The position numbers were made by a program, and so were the translations under genes. This document shows positions 25,927 to 37,899 of a DNA stretch of 64,000 nucleotides, piece after piece. The DNA is taken from assembly GCA_902729315.2 (NCBI GenBank), contig LR746280.1, positions 1,061,001-1,125,000 of the forward strand, read 5' to 3'. Each line of letters begins with the position of its first letter. The first letter of the stretch is position 1. The notes below the pieces were generated by a model. The model saw nothing but the letters and a program-made list of their open reading frames with translations, was not told where the DNA came from and did no database searches. The stretch is from Spirodela intermedia (lineage: Eukaryota; Streptophyta; Magnoliopsida; Alismatales; Araceae).

Positions 25927-25969
25927 TTGACCTTACGTTGACCGTTGACCAGGACGTTGACTGTTGACC
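25927..25969 (+). promoter_or_regulatory. Cluster of five W-boxes (TTGACC/TTGACT)
   Basis: Strict W-box hexamers start at 25927, 25938, 25945, 25957 and 25964: four TTGACC and one TTGACT, all in the same orientation within 43 bp. This is the binding motif of WRKY factors. No intact gene is immediately next to it. The cluster sits at the edge of a G-rich repeat block that recurs near 41420, so it may belong to a repeat rather than to a gene promoter. Confidence 0.55.
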
Positions 25970-25999
25970 GGGTGCCCTTGTTGATTGGTGGACGGGCTC

Positions 26000-26430
26000 T
26001 AACTGGAGGGTGCGACTGGCGCGGACCAGGTGTTCCGGCGAGAGTCGGACCAGCAGGATGAGCTGGTCTGGCCCAATGGTCCGAGATGGTTTGGACAAGG
26101 CGGTCGGGCCGGTTCGGACCAACGGCTCGGGATACTGTGAACGGGGGGGGGGGGGGTTTAAGTCATAAGTGGCAGAGAAAAGGGGACGGGGGAACACGAA
26201 CGGGTGAGGCAGGGCTGGTGGCAGGAGCGGCGTCGGCGCGGCGACGGGTGACGGCGGATGGCGGAGTAGCGGCAACGGCGGCGAACGGTGAAGGTGGACA
26301 GTGGCGGGAGCAATGGGGCGAAAAGTGACAGTGGATGGTGGCGGCGACGGCGATAATGGGTGGTGGCAAACGACGGATAATGGCGGCGGACGGTGGCAGC
26401 GGACGGCGGTGGCGATGGATAAGTGACCGT
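26000..26430 (+). repeat. G-rich GGCGGCGACGG-type repeat block
   Basis: A purine-rich block of short imperfect GGCGGCGACGG-like units, preceded by a run of about 12 G at 26143-26154. The same type of sequence occurs at 41540-41960 and 62085-62400, and as its complement at 60105-60440. The flank ...GTTGACCGGGT... is shared with 41420-41440. Long open frames on both strands result from base composition and are not treated as genes. Confidence 0.6.
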
Positions 26431-27241
26431 CACGGCCTCTCCTTGCGGAGCGAAAGAGGTAAAGCTCGACTTATCTCTTCTCTGATTATTCTTAGGGCTA
26501 CAAGAGGTTATTTATAACCTCTCAAGAAGGAATGAGCATTAATGGGCTTGGCCGGTGCGCTATTGACGCGGTCGTAGGCTCCGTCTTTGTCGCTCCTCAT
26601 CAATGGGAGGCAACTGGAGGACATCCCATGTTGATGGAAGAAGACGGCCATATAGCCCTACCCAGCCAGTGTGGCGTCTTGAGGAAATCGAGAGAGTATT
26701 GCCCTTATATGCAGGATCTTGCCGAAGTGCGTGAAGAGTAGGTCTTCTGGCAGAGTTTAGTGGGGACGGTGACGTTTAGCGTTAGGGAAAGAGAGGCCGT
26801 TGTAATAGCCGTCTTTAAGATGGCCAATGACGATGAACTCGTTTGGAGCGGATGGACTCCCGACGCCGTCGGTGCTGGCCACCATCCACCCGGTTCAGTT
26901 CATGGCGGTCTTACACGGGTGGTCGTTGTGGTAATATGGGTAACTATTGGGGTAATTTGGCAACCTCCGTGTGTTAGAGAGAGAGAGATCGGAGAGAGAA
27001 CTATATCAGAGATGAGGAAGATCTATGTAAATAGTTTGCGTGCGAGCAAGACAGAAATCTTGACTTGTTTCGGAGCAAGTCGAAATTTGGAGAGTGAGAG
27101 AGAATAAGACTGGATAGAGACAGCCTGAAAGATCTGAGAGAGAGAGAGAATAAGACTGGATAGCATTAACTGATGTCGTTATTGGCTGACTTGAGTATTG
27201 CTTCATCCCTTTTATCATTCTCTCTTTCGTCTTAAGGTAGT
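26431..27241. other. Region without a recognised gene
   Basis: It follows the G-rich block and may be part of the same repeat; a TTATTTATAACC stretch near 26508-26519 could be a TATA-like element. Short GA runs occur at 26974-26998 and 27130-27150. No supported coding region was found. Confidence 0.3.
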
Positions 27242-28330
27242 GAGTACCTGGGAAGCTAGACTTTGTGAGGAGCATGCAAGATGTGGGGGATAAAATGAGG
27301 AAAGCTTGGTTGGGGGGGGTGGGGGGTGAGGTCTTCACTATAAAAAGTGGAAATACTTGCTCTTGTATTTCTACCTGAGAAATGGAATACTTCTCAAGTC
27401 TTCTAGGCATGAAGAGAGGGTGTATGGGCGTTGATTAGATCAAGCGAGGGTTGCCCTAGATAGTTTATAATAAGAAATTGGGTGTTGACTATGAAACTAA
27501 ATTTTAAATTAATCGATTTCATTTATATTTCTAGCTATTTACTACTGTTTAAGTCGTACAAGGTAGACACATGTTGCTTGAATCAAGGAAAGTTCTCTAA
27601 TCTTGTGACAATTTCTAATAGAGCTCGAAAGGTTGTGAGAAGGCAATAGAGAGTGGAACTCATGGTCAGAGGATTGCTTGATTGGAGGAGTAAATGACCA
27701 TGCTCTCCAACTTGTTCTAGGCTATGGAGGTGCAGGTGACCATGCTCTCCAATCCGTTTAAGTGAGGGTTGCTTACGAACATTTGAAGAATGATCAGAAG
27801 ACAGTCAAGGCCATCGAGGCAGGCATCAATGGTCTTCTGACAATGATGATCATTGACAGCAACACGACCCAAGACTCTCTCATAAAGAAAGAAGCGTCCT
27901 TGTTGGGGGTGATGCTGTCAAGAGCAGACACCCAAGTTAAGTCCAACTTGGCGACAAGTACTTTAACTGGTGTCACATGTGAAGTCTCGCTGGATACTTT
28001 CTCAAATGGAAGGTGTTCTCCTTGCAAGAGGATGAAGCCCAGGTTCGTGATGGAACCAATGACCATTGTGAGCCTTCACCTCAAGGATGAACTAAGATAT
28101 GGTGATGACACTTTCCTATGATCCTACAAGAGTAGGAAGAAGGACCTGTGTAGGCACCAGGCACGGGAGCAACGATCACTGTGGTTGGCATGGCATTGAC
28201 CGAAACCATAGTAGAGGCATGCACAATGGAGTCATGTGCGATAGGTGTGTCAATAGTTGGCAAGCACCCAAAACATTCAGCAGACACAGGCAACCTACAA
28301 CGGCTCTATAAGTGTAGTGGAGGTGATTTG
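27242..28330 (+). mobile_element. Ty3/gypsy-like element, 5' end (LTR, primer site, gag-like region), copy 1
   Basis: LTR-like sequence has a TATA box (CACTATAAAAAGTGG, about 27336-27350) and ends near 27610 in ...TTGTGACA. It is followed by a degraded primer site, ATTTCTAATAGAGCTCG (compare ATTGGTATCAGAGC). A gag-like open stretch (27762-28121) follows with no sharp motif. Much of it reappears 1.2 kb to the right (28520-29700). Relative to that copy, this LTR carries roughly 150 extra A+T-rich bases around 27450-27590. Confidence 0.6.
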
Positions 28331-28519
28331 CAGTATCTACTTTAGGAAATTGCGAGTGTTTTGCATGAGTTCAAAAATGTGATGCTCGAGTCTCTCTCAG
28401 GATGCCTATCACCCTGAAGAGAAGTGGATCACAAGATTGAGTCACTTCCCAGCGCGACCTCCTATCCTCGCATCCTATAAGATGTCTGGCATATCTTGAG
28501 GACCTTCGGGAGCACCTAA

Positions 28520-29700
28520 AGAAACTATTGGAGGCAGGGTGTGTGGTATGGAGGGGTAAAATAAGGAAAACTGTGGGGGGGGGGCGCTCTTCTCTATAAA
28601 TAGTGGACGAATTAGGCCTATTGGGGCGGGCCATCCTCTACTCGCTCTTGTATTCCGACTTGAGAAGTGGAATACCTCTCTTGAGTGAGTAAGAATCTTC
28701 TAGGCATGAAGAGGAGCTTCTTGAGTATTGGTGAAGGCGTCCAAGGTTGATATGAGATCTCTAATCTTGTGACAATTGGTGTCAAAACTCCAAGGATTTT
28801 GATAATCGCAGAAGAAAGTGGAACTCATGATTAGAGGATTGTTTGACTGGAGGAGTGAATATTCATGCCCTCGAATTAATTCATGGCTATAGAGGAGTAA
28901 GTGATTATGTTCTTCAAGTCGTTTAAGGCCATAAAGGAGTGCTTCTAATTGCTGCATGAACGATTGGAAGACAACCAGGGTGTTGCACGGGAGGCCCTAA
29001 GTTCGAAGATACAATGTGTACAGTGGATTTTTTGTATGCCAAGGATGACACTGGGCTAAAGATTTCCCAGCTTGTAAACATAGGGGAGAATTAAATGCGT
29101 CGACGACTGAAGAAGCATCCATAGGAATTAATCTCATGTTGACTCCTCTTCAACTATTGTGGGCCATGTATTGACAACGAGAGCTAAGAAAGACAAATGA
29201 GCCACGGTTCATTTACATCAATGCATGCATCAATGGTCTTCAAACAAAGGTGATGACTAATAGTCTTTCTCTGAGAAAGAAGCATCTCAATAGGGTGTGA
29301 TGTTGTGATGAGTAGACACCCAAAGTAACGTTGCCAACTTTCAACTTAGCATCAAGTACCCTTCCAAGTGTCACTCGTGGAGTTTCATTGAAAAATTAGA
29401 AATTGAAAGGATGCGATGGAGATTGTGACCAAAATGACTGATTTTGCGGTCGTCCTAGGTGCAAATGTGGATGTATCCCCCAATTACATGTTGTTATCTT
29501 TGTAAGAGGACGAAGCCTTGGTTCATAACAGAGCCAAAAACTATTGTGACAAGACTACAAATGTCTTCCACTCTTCAGCTCAACGATATACTCAGAAATG
29601 GCATGCAGGAATAGGAGGAAGGACATATGCAGGCACCAAGCATGGGGATGACCATCACAATGGCATACATGTAGGTGGCACAGACTGAAACCATAGTAGG
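28520..29700 (+). mobile_element. Ty3/gypsy-like element, 5' end, copy 2
   Basis: A second copy of the preceding unit. The LTR has TCTATAAATAGTGG (about 28594-28607) and ends ...TTGTGACA at 28774. The primer site is ATTGGTGTCAAAACTCC at 28775-28791. The internal sequence shares blocks with 27640-28060 (GTGGAACTCATG, ATCAATGGTCTTC, AGACACCCAAAGT). No pol is present in either copy. Neither has a visible 3' LTR, so they are two truncated insertions or a duplication of one. Confidence 0.6.
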
Positions 29701-31980
29701 TGTGTACGGGGGAGAATGATTTACGACAGGGGGTATCGTGGACCATGAGACTTAACATTAGCATAAAATCACGAATGGCGAAGATGAGTTATTGCGTACA
29801 CATTTAATAATTCTCCATATTTAGGATCCATCATATTTTGGTTCGAATGGCTCTGACACAACTTTCGGCTGTAGATATTGACATTCATGTCTAAATCTAC
29901 CAAATCAGAGCCTTGAAGGGGTTCATTTTGGAAGTAGGCTCTTTCTCTGCGATACCGCTGTATAATAATATCTTCCCCTACCATGGCAGCACTACATTAA
30001 AGGCGACAGCCATCGCCAACACTCCCACCACCCTGGCAACCACGAATCCCCAGCCCGCTTCTTTTCTACCCCAATCAAGGCGTCCACACCTGAATTTTCA
30101 TCCCCCCCATGCTACAAGATTCTCAACCATTATGAAGGAAAGTTCAGCTAAAATCCAAAAGGCACTGCATTCGTTGCAGCTAGCCTCTGCCGGCTGGTGA
30201 TCGGAAGATATATTTTGAGAAACCACTGTTTCATTGCATGATCGCAATGTTCACCTTCCGTCTGTCTCGTCAAACTTGCTCGCCAACATGTTTGGGCTAC
30301 ATAAATCACTTTGCGAAAAAGAGTCGTTTATCATTAAGGTTTCTTCTAAAAGATCGGTATTTGGACGTTTTGATCTTTTCTCTTTTGGAAGACCAATCGT
30401 AATACCGTGAACTTCAACGAATTATGGACAATATAAGCTTAACGTTTTCATGAACAAGAGATGAAAATAATCTAACGTCAACTAATTTATTATCAACGGA
30501 TTCATGTACTTGTCCCATGCGTGAACAACCTACTAGATTAAGAGAAAATTCATAAAATTATCCAGAACGTCGCTACACGAAGAGCATGATTGCCAGGATG
30601 AAGCGGAATTGGGTGTCTTTCCTCAACGTGAAGCAGGAAGCTGATTATAGGGGTGAGTAGTTGAGCAGTCCATGATCGGTTCTTGGATCCACCAGAGTGC
30701 TTGCCAATGATCCTGGCGACTTGAAAGTTGCTTCAGAGAAGGAACCAGGAGAACCCACGTTATTTTAACTTAAGCCTCCACATAATATTTGGCGTGGCAT
30801 TTCCAAGGACAAGTCTGAATCGATGATACCCTTAGTCAGTCTTGATCGATAAACTAAATCCGGTCCTCCATATGTTTCTACTACGTCAAATGTTTTCTTA
30901 AAAAACAATAATTTAGTGATTATGGGTTCTTTGAGCCAAATATAGATACTTTTTTACTTAAATGAATAGTTTTTTGACAACACTCAAGTTGTATTTATCT
31001 GCCAACATTTCTCATCTAGTCTGGGCAAGAAATAAAACTTTAAGGGTTTATTTAAGTGCGTAAATGGCCCTTGTCAGAGCTGCTACACTTTTTGTAAAGT
31101 TGAATGTCCTAACTTCTAGGAAACATTGTAAACGATTATCCTAAATTTCCAAGTTAGGTTTCCAGGAAGAGTTATTTTCATACATTTAAATATAAATTAA
31201 CTGCCATAATAAAAAATCGCTTATATTAACAAAATTTTCCCGTTTGGATCCGTACATAAATTAGACCCGTTTGTACTGAGGGCTTGCTGTTGCATTGTCT
31301 TGCGAAATAGTCTACGGGTCGCTTTGAATTATCATGCATTTTAATTCGTTGTGTAATATACAAAAATTAAGCATGCCAGGTAATTTAAGCAATTCGTTGT
31401 GTGAAGTTTTAAAACATATACGGATGACAAAAGCCCAAATTGTTTCAAGGTTTTGTATGCCTTTTAAAAAATAACTTGATAACGGAAATTAATGTTCCTA
31501 TCAAATTCGTAGAAGACATTTCCCAATAAAGTTAACAATTTATCCATAGGCGGTTAATGCGTGTTGTGTAATTAAATCTGATTCATGTAACAAGCAAATA
31601 ACTTAGCGGTTCTTTTGAATAACATGATTTATTGGAGATCATAAACTCTAGGAAAGGTAGACCCAACTAAATGCATAAGGTATGGGCTGGATGCTATGTT
31701 CATACTTGTATACTACCTTACGCAAAACCTTAATATAAACCATCTGGTTTTACGCAATGTGTACTAACTAACTAATAAACCAGCAACTAAGAGATTGTAT
31801 ATCGCCATCATTCTCGCACTATTGATTTATGTTCATGGAACAATAAATTTTAAAAAGTCAAGGGTAAACGTTTTCGATAACAAACAAGATGGAGAATATG
31901 TAACATCTTTTCTTTTATACCCCAAATAATTTTCAAATTACAATATTTGAAATCTGTCACGAAGGGAAAATATGTACACA
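29701..31980. other. Intergenic region left of gene C
   Basis: No gene is recognised. GGCTCTGACACAACT at 29849-29863 is the complement of a tRNA-Met-type primer site, so a minus-strand LTR element end may lie there. The last few hundred bases should contain the 3' UTR of gene C on the minus strand. Confidence 0.35.
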
Positions 31981-34900
31981 TTATCGTGCCAATGGCCCTG
32001 TGGCTGTATCAAGGAAAAGAGGAACAATATCAACTGAACTTTCCTCTTGAATTTTAAAATTTCTGGGAATGTCTTGTGAAGTCTCAGAAGTCAGACACTC
32101 CTTCAATTCCATCACCACATTACTCATGGTTGGTCTTTGGATTGAGTAAGGAGCTGTACACGACACTGCAATTTCAATTGCTTTCCACATAGAATTAATG
32201 TTATATTTTCCCTCAAATCTTTCATCCACTATCATAGTTATATCACCTCTGTTGATTCTTGACTGCACCCAGGGGACAATTGAAATATTCTCTGTGCTAT
32301 TTATAATTGGCGGTTTCCCTGTTATAAGCTCAAAAAGAACAACTCCAAAGCTATAAATATCACTCTTCGCGTTCAAATTTGATGTTTGATAATACCTGTA
32401 ATGAAATATTCCCCAGAAACAAATAAGTTTCTTAGATTCTAGGCAGCAATAGATGCGACTATATAAACCATGATGGAAAGCATTGTGAAGTCATAAATCC
32501 ATCAAAAGCTTACTCAGGATCAAGGTATCCCGGAGTGCCAACAATGGCCGTGGAAATGCAAGCTGAGGCATCATCATGGAAAAGCCTGGACAGTCCGAAA
32601 TCAGCTAATTTTGCTTCAAGACTTTGATTTAGTAAAATGTTTGTCGTCTTCACATCTCTATGAATTATGGGTGGCTTGCAAAAACTGTGCAAATAGTCAA
32701 GTCCTGTCGTTGAAATTTTCATGAAACAATGTGTTACTTCAAGGATTCGAAAATTGAAACATAGTGAAGTAAATTGGATAGACTTCGACAGCATACCTTG
32801 TGCAACATCAAGCGCTATTTTGAGTCGAATACTCCAACTTAAATCATTGCTGCGGTTATCTATATTTGCATAGAGGTAACATATATATATTAACTCGTAA
32901 GCTAAACATAAATGGTATAAAAATGAAAAGAGTGATAGATTATAACAGTTCGGTGCTGGTGAAAGAGAGAGACACCTGATAAGTGCTTTGCAAGAGTTCC
33001 TTGAGTCATAAACTCGTACACTAGGGAAAGATTGTTTGGGTCATTACAATAGCCTAAGAAAGACACCAAGTTTCTGTGATGGACCCTTGTCAATATCTGA
33101 GCCTGAATTCGAAGAAAGTTTGATTAGAGGTAAAAATTATTTGAAGACAAAGAAATATTAACTAATAACATTCTAATTCATTAATTTAATTTATTATAAC
33201 TTGCCTCAGATTCAAACTCTTTAGCACCTTGGGAAGATGTTTTAGAAAGCATCTTTACTGCAACCTCGATTCCAGTTTTTAAGCGGCCATGATAAACTAT
33301 CCCAAAACCTCCTTTTCCAATCTGCTGCTGAAAGTTCTTCGTAATATTTACTATTTCTGCAAATGTGAATTGGCTGCTAACTGAATGTAAATTTTTCTGT
33401 TCGTTGTTTGACGATTCTATTTTCTTGCTTGAGATATCTGATGTTAAACACAGAAATGTGTCAGAATGAGACGAAGAAGGTCCTACCTGACGGGTTTATT
33501 ACCCCATAAGCTAAAGGAATGTAAAAAAATAAAGTTTATACTCATTTTGGCGTACTTTGAACATCTTTTTGCTTTCTCATTCTGACTCTCCACATAATTA
33601 TAAGGATCAGGGAGAGCAGAGCAAGGATTCCTCCTATAGAAATTGCAATAGGAACGATAACCCTTTTTTTCCTCCCCTTTACTCCGCAAGAATCAGTTCC
33701 AGGGCACAGATTTGTGTTGCCATCTAAGCTGAAAGTTTCAAGGATAAGGATCAATCACCAGCGTCTTAGGTATGAGGAAAAGATACTTTCTCCCAGATCA
33801 TGCTCAAAATATTCTGAAAATATTAAACTCTAGAATGTATTAATTGTCGGTCAACAATGGCCAGCTATTTAGCCATTTCAAACCGTTCTTCATCCTCCTA
33901 GTTTAACAAGCCAGTTATCAGAGAGTAAAATATTATCGTCTGTTTAACTTGATTATCAAAAGCTAATCATGATTGGTAAATTTTCAAAAATTATGCTGAT
34001 TCCTTCTTTATGCCGTGGGAACTGAACCTCAGTCAAGCACACAATGTTTAACATGATAATCGACCACAGAAAATATAGAAAAACTGTATCCATTCATAAA
34101 ATTTCTCCATGATCTTCCGTTTGTGATGGATTGGTAATTTCATCACCTTCAAGCTAGTATGGCAAAAAAATTGTGTATTAACGGTAGTTATTTTCATGAA
34201 TACCTTAAAGACAGCGTCTTATTTGCTGACTTCTCCAGAAGAATATATGGTACATATCCACTTAAATCGTTATTTTCCAGTTGCCTGAAATAAGTAAGAA
34301 AAAAATTAGAATATAATCAAAATTTTACTGAAATCAAAATAAGTACAAGATTTTTGAGACTTACAGTACTTTGAGCTGTGACAGTTCTACCAGATCACGA
34401 GGAATTTCACCTATCAAATTGTTGTGTGATAAGTCCCTGAAATAAAATCACGAGATATCATCAGCTTAAAACTATTTTCACATGTCGTAAATTTTCAATA
34501 ATATGGTCCATTGTTCTCTCACTTTTCTTTTTCCAACGGATTTCATAGTTTGTATAATGAGTATTTTTAATTATTTACATTATGATTAATATTTATAGTC
34601 ATTATCATTTTCTTTAAAAAGGATTTATAGTTCTATATTCATATAGGCGAACTATATCAATTAGTTTTCTTCCTATTATGAATTTAAATCAACTGGATAT
34701 TAGAAAAAAAAAGTTTTGCCTGAAACAGTATTAAACATTTCATCTAGGAAAATCCTTTCACTTATGTGATTAGAACTGTCTTCAGGCTACTACGCCATAT
34801 ATTTGGTGCATTTTGGACACGTTTTATCCAACGCACAGATCTAAACTTTTTTTTACAGAGAAATAATAAAATCGAAATTTCTTTTGGAACTACCTGTGGA

Positions 34901-37046
34901 TTCTACTTTAATATCATCTACGAGAAAGAAACTTACAGAGTCACTAGAGCAGTTAGGTTAGCTATAAATGGTGAAATTCCACCGCTAAGTCCAGCATGAG
35001 ACAAATTTCTGCAAAACATGATCAACAAAGTTACTATTCTTGGTACCATAAGCTAAGCCAAGACATGTTATTTCAGCATAAATTATTACAGGAATAACTT
35101 ACAAAGATACAATCCTTGGGTTTAGAGAACCATCGTAACTGCAACCTAGGCCAGCCCAAGCCAAATCCTTGGGGACACATGGATCACCTTCCCAGTTCTT
35201 CACCTTATAAAAGTTTTTTATCTTCAGGACAGCATCAGCTGTCATTATAAAAAATTATTAATGAGAGAGAAAGCATATAATGACAGCATAAACGAATTAA
35301 AGAAAGCATTTGAGTGAAAATTAAACTCAACTTCATAATTACCAGACTAGCTTATGCGAAAACTAAGAACTGAGTTGAGATTTTTTACTCAGGTAAATCC
35401 ACCACACTGTTCTTGAGCAGTTTTTATTTTTAAACCCCTTATGTGATTTTCGTTTACCGATTCTCATCAGAGATAAGGATGATCATGGAGTGTGTACGAT
35501 GCATCGTCTCTATCCTCGAACTCGACAGCGAGGCAAAATAAGGTAAACTGCAACGACATCGAGAACGTAGAGGTACTCACTGTCATTCTGGTGCGTAGGT
35601 AACGTGCTTAGTTGTACCAAGATATGGGCCTCGAAGGCGTTGATGAAGGGAGGCAGGGTAGAATTCCTTGTGGCTTTGAGCGAGTAGGTGGTCGTCCCAC
35701 CGGTTCCTGGCCTACTGGTATATATAGCTCCTCCTGACAAGTAATCCGGTCGATACTGTCTGAACCACAGGGTACTGTTTGCATAGACGTTGAACTCTCT
35801 CGTCTCATTCATACCAAGTTGCTGAAGCTCTGCGAAGTACATAAACACGTAAATCTCCTCCCCTAGGAGGCCCGTCACGGTGAAGTTTAAGCTCTCGGAG
35901 ATATTCGGGGTCGTCACTGCCGTGCTCAGAACGCTTGCTGGCACCATGAAATTTCTGCTCCCGCTTTCAACTGTCTTGTCCGTGCTCATCGGCAGCCAAT
36001 CTTCGGTTTCCCCAGGGGAGAACCAGATACGATCATAAGGGTCTTCGGGATACCTGTCAATCAATATAAAGCGTATTCAATTTCTCCGCCATCTCCACAC
36101 CGGAAATCCAATGCAAGGGATAAACATGTTAAATGTACCTATTTCATGTATATGAGTATAAATATAAAGCGGGAGAGAGAGAGCGAGATAACGGAGCGAA
36201 CATGACCTCGTAGTGCCGGTACTGCCGTGGTCCGTCCTATCACCCCGGAGAACAAGAGCCTGAGAAGAATTCACCAACGGGTACATCGAATCAAGTAGGG
36301 GTCTCAGCTCCAGAACCGATATGTACGGCGTCCCCAAACCCTTGTTGACCAGGCAGACCTGCATGGACTCGCCGGGGGAAACGACGATGATCTCCAGTCG
36401 GGAGAACTCATCTGGCGGCACAGTCCACCAGAAGTGGATGCCGAGATAGACATCGAATGTCGGCGGTGAATCTCGGCCGTCGAAGTTTCCGTACTGGAAT
36501 TCGGCCCTCACCAGGTACTTGCGTCCCTTCACCAGGGGTTGCAACGTGTAGCAGTTCCGCGTTCCATTAGAGAAGCTCCGGAGGGTTTTGTAGTAGTCGA
36601 AGACGCCTGTAAGGTTAGTCTCTGGGGAGACTCTCCTATTCTCCCCGGCGTCGACGTAGAGGGCGTCCGGTGAGTAGATGATATTCATAGTCGATTCCGT
36701 GTAATTGGTGGCCCCGTCGAGCCCGCAGTCTATGCTGATGAAACCTGAAACAGAAATCTGGCCTTTGAGAAGCATCTTAAAAACTAACTAGGTTTTGCGA
36801 CGTTTTATACGAAGAAATTCTTGGAGCGAGAAGGTTTAAACGTTGGCAGTCGTAAAGAGTTGCTTCCTCTACCTGCATCTTATGCAGATTTGGCTTCTTC
36901 AACAAATCGCATGCGCCATCTTTTTTCTTCAACTAATCGCACCAGAAAAAATCGGGAACAGAAGAGGGCAACATACCTGTTGAAGATTGGCTTTGTGCGG
37001 TGGTCGACAGCGCCAGGAAGCAAATCATCAGAACCCACAACCCCAT
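31981..37046 (-). CDS. Gene C: malectin-like LRR receptor-like Ser/Thr kinase (LRR-RLK subfamily I)
   Basis: 880 aa, 13 exons: 36977-37046, 36207-36744, 35581-36053, 35103-35238, 34937-35008, 34365-34436, 34204-34284, 33556-33728, 33205-33437, 32976-33102, 32797-32859, 32514-32703, 31981-32395. Signal peptide ([19 protein letters not shown]), malectin-like domain ([10 protein letters not shown] to [12 protein letters not shown]), [18 protein letters not shown] cap, three LRRs, transmembrane helix ([24 protein letters not shown]), and kinase with [29 protein letters not shown] and [11 protein letters not shown]. It is an RD kinase. Exon 8 must end at AAA|GTACGC to keep frame; the next donor, 15 bp on, would retain a TGA. 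Exon 9 ends AG|GCAAGT, a GC donor as in gene B. The start was chosen at the ATG before the signal peptide; an in-frame ATG at 37154 would add 36 residues. Confidence 0.92.
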
Positions 37047-37840
37047 CGCCGCCGCTGCCGCGACCAGCTGCTTCTGCCACCGAACGTGATCCCCTCCTCT
37101 ATCGTAGGCGTTTGTACGGCAGGAGCCGTGACTTCGCGAAAGCAAGTAGACCATCCGCGAAGGAGATCATCCCCGCTGAGATATAGATCCGTGAGCAGTT
37201 GTCGACGAAAATGACTTTGTCGTCTCGCGTGCTCCCAGGGTCTCCTCTTCATTGGGTCAACAAAGTTGAACGGGATGATTGAAGAAGCGGAATAAACGAC
37301 CCCGACGGCTTCCGTTGACTAAAATGAGTCAGCCATAGACGAAGGCACGTAGAACATTCTCCGACAATTATTTTCCAGAATAACCCCGCTTTCCGTGTCT
37401 TCGATTAGGGGGCGCATACGTTGTGATCTGGAGCCGGCCAGCGCGGGCTTTACGCCTATATAACAAGTTACGAGATTTATTTTTGAGGGCCACATGCTAC
37501 ATGAACAAGTTATATCACCTCCTTTCCCAGGATATGCCGAAATGAATGTTGCAAAGCTGTTATCATCAATGGAGCTGTTTCCTACCGAGCAGTTCTGAGA
37601 GGTCATATAACACGTTTCGTTTAAACGACGGTTGAAACTCGTGAAGAACCCACCCGTTTTCTGGGCCCCAACGACAGCAGCCATTGGTGGAATATCTATG
37701 GACATAAGAATGGGTAATGAAAGCGCGTTGGTTCGACTCGAGATTATTATTTTATTTTATGAGGGAATAATGAATGACGAAGATGTCAACGTGAGAAGAT
37801 TGGAATGGGAAGTCGCTAGAGAAAACATCGTCTGATCGAC
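37047..37840 (-). promoter_or_regulatory. Upstream region of gene C
   Basis: 5' flank of gene C. Strict W-boxes lie at 37255-37260 (minus strand) and 37315-37320 (plus strand). A 128-codon minus-strand open frame (37319-37705) has no recognisable domain and no similarity to its neighbours, and I do not call it a gene. Beyond about 37740 the sequence is A+T-richer and leads into a copia LTR. Confidence 0.35.
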
Positions 37841-37899
37841 CGAGTCTACCCGACCTAACTTGAGAAGAGGCGCTCGAGGAAACTGTCTTGTGTAGGAAA

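Noticed and set aside
37319-37705. A 128-codon minus-strand open frame upstream of gene C
   Set aside because: No recognised domain, no match to paralogue upstream regions, and no supporting splice or start signals. It is probably chance.
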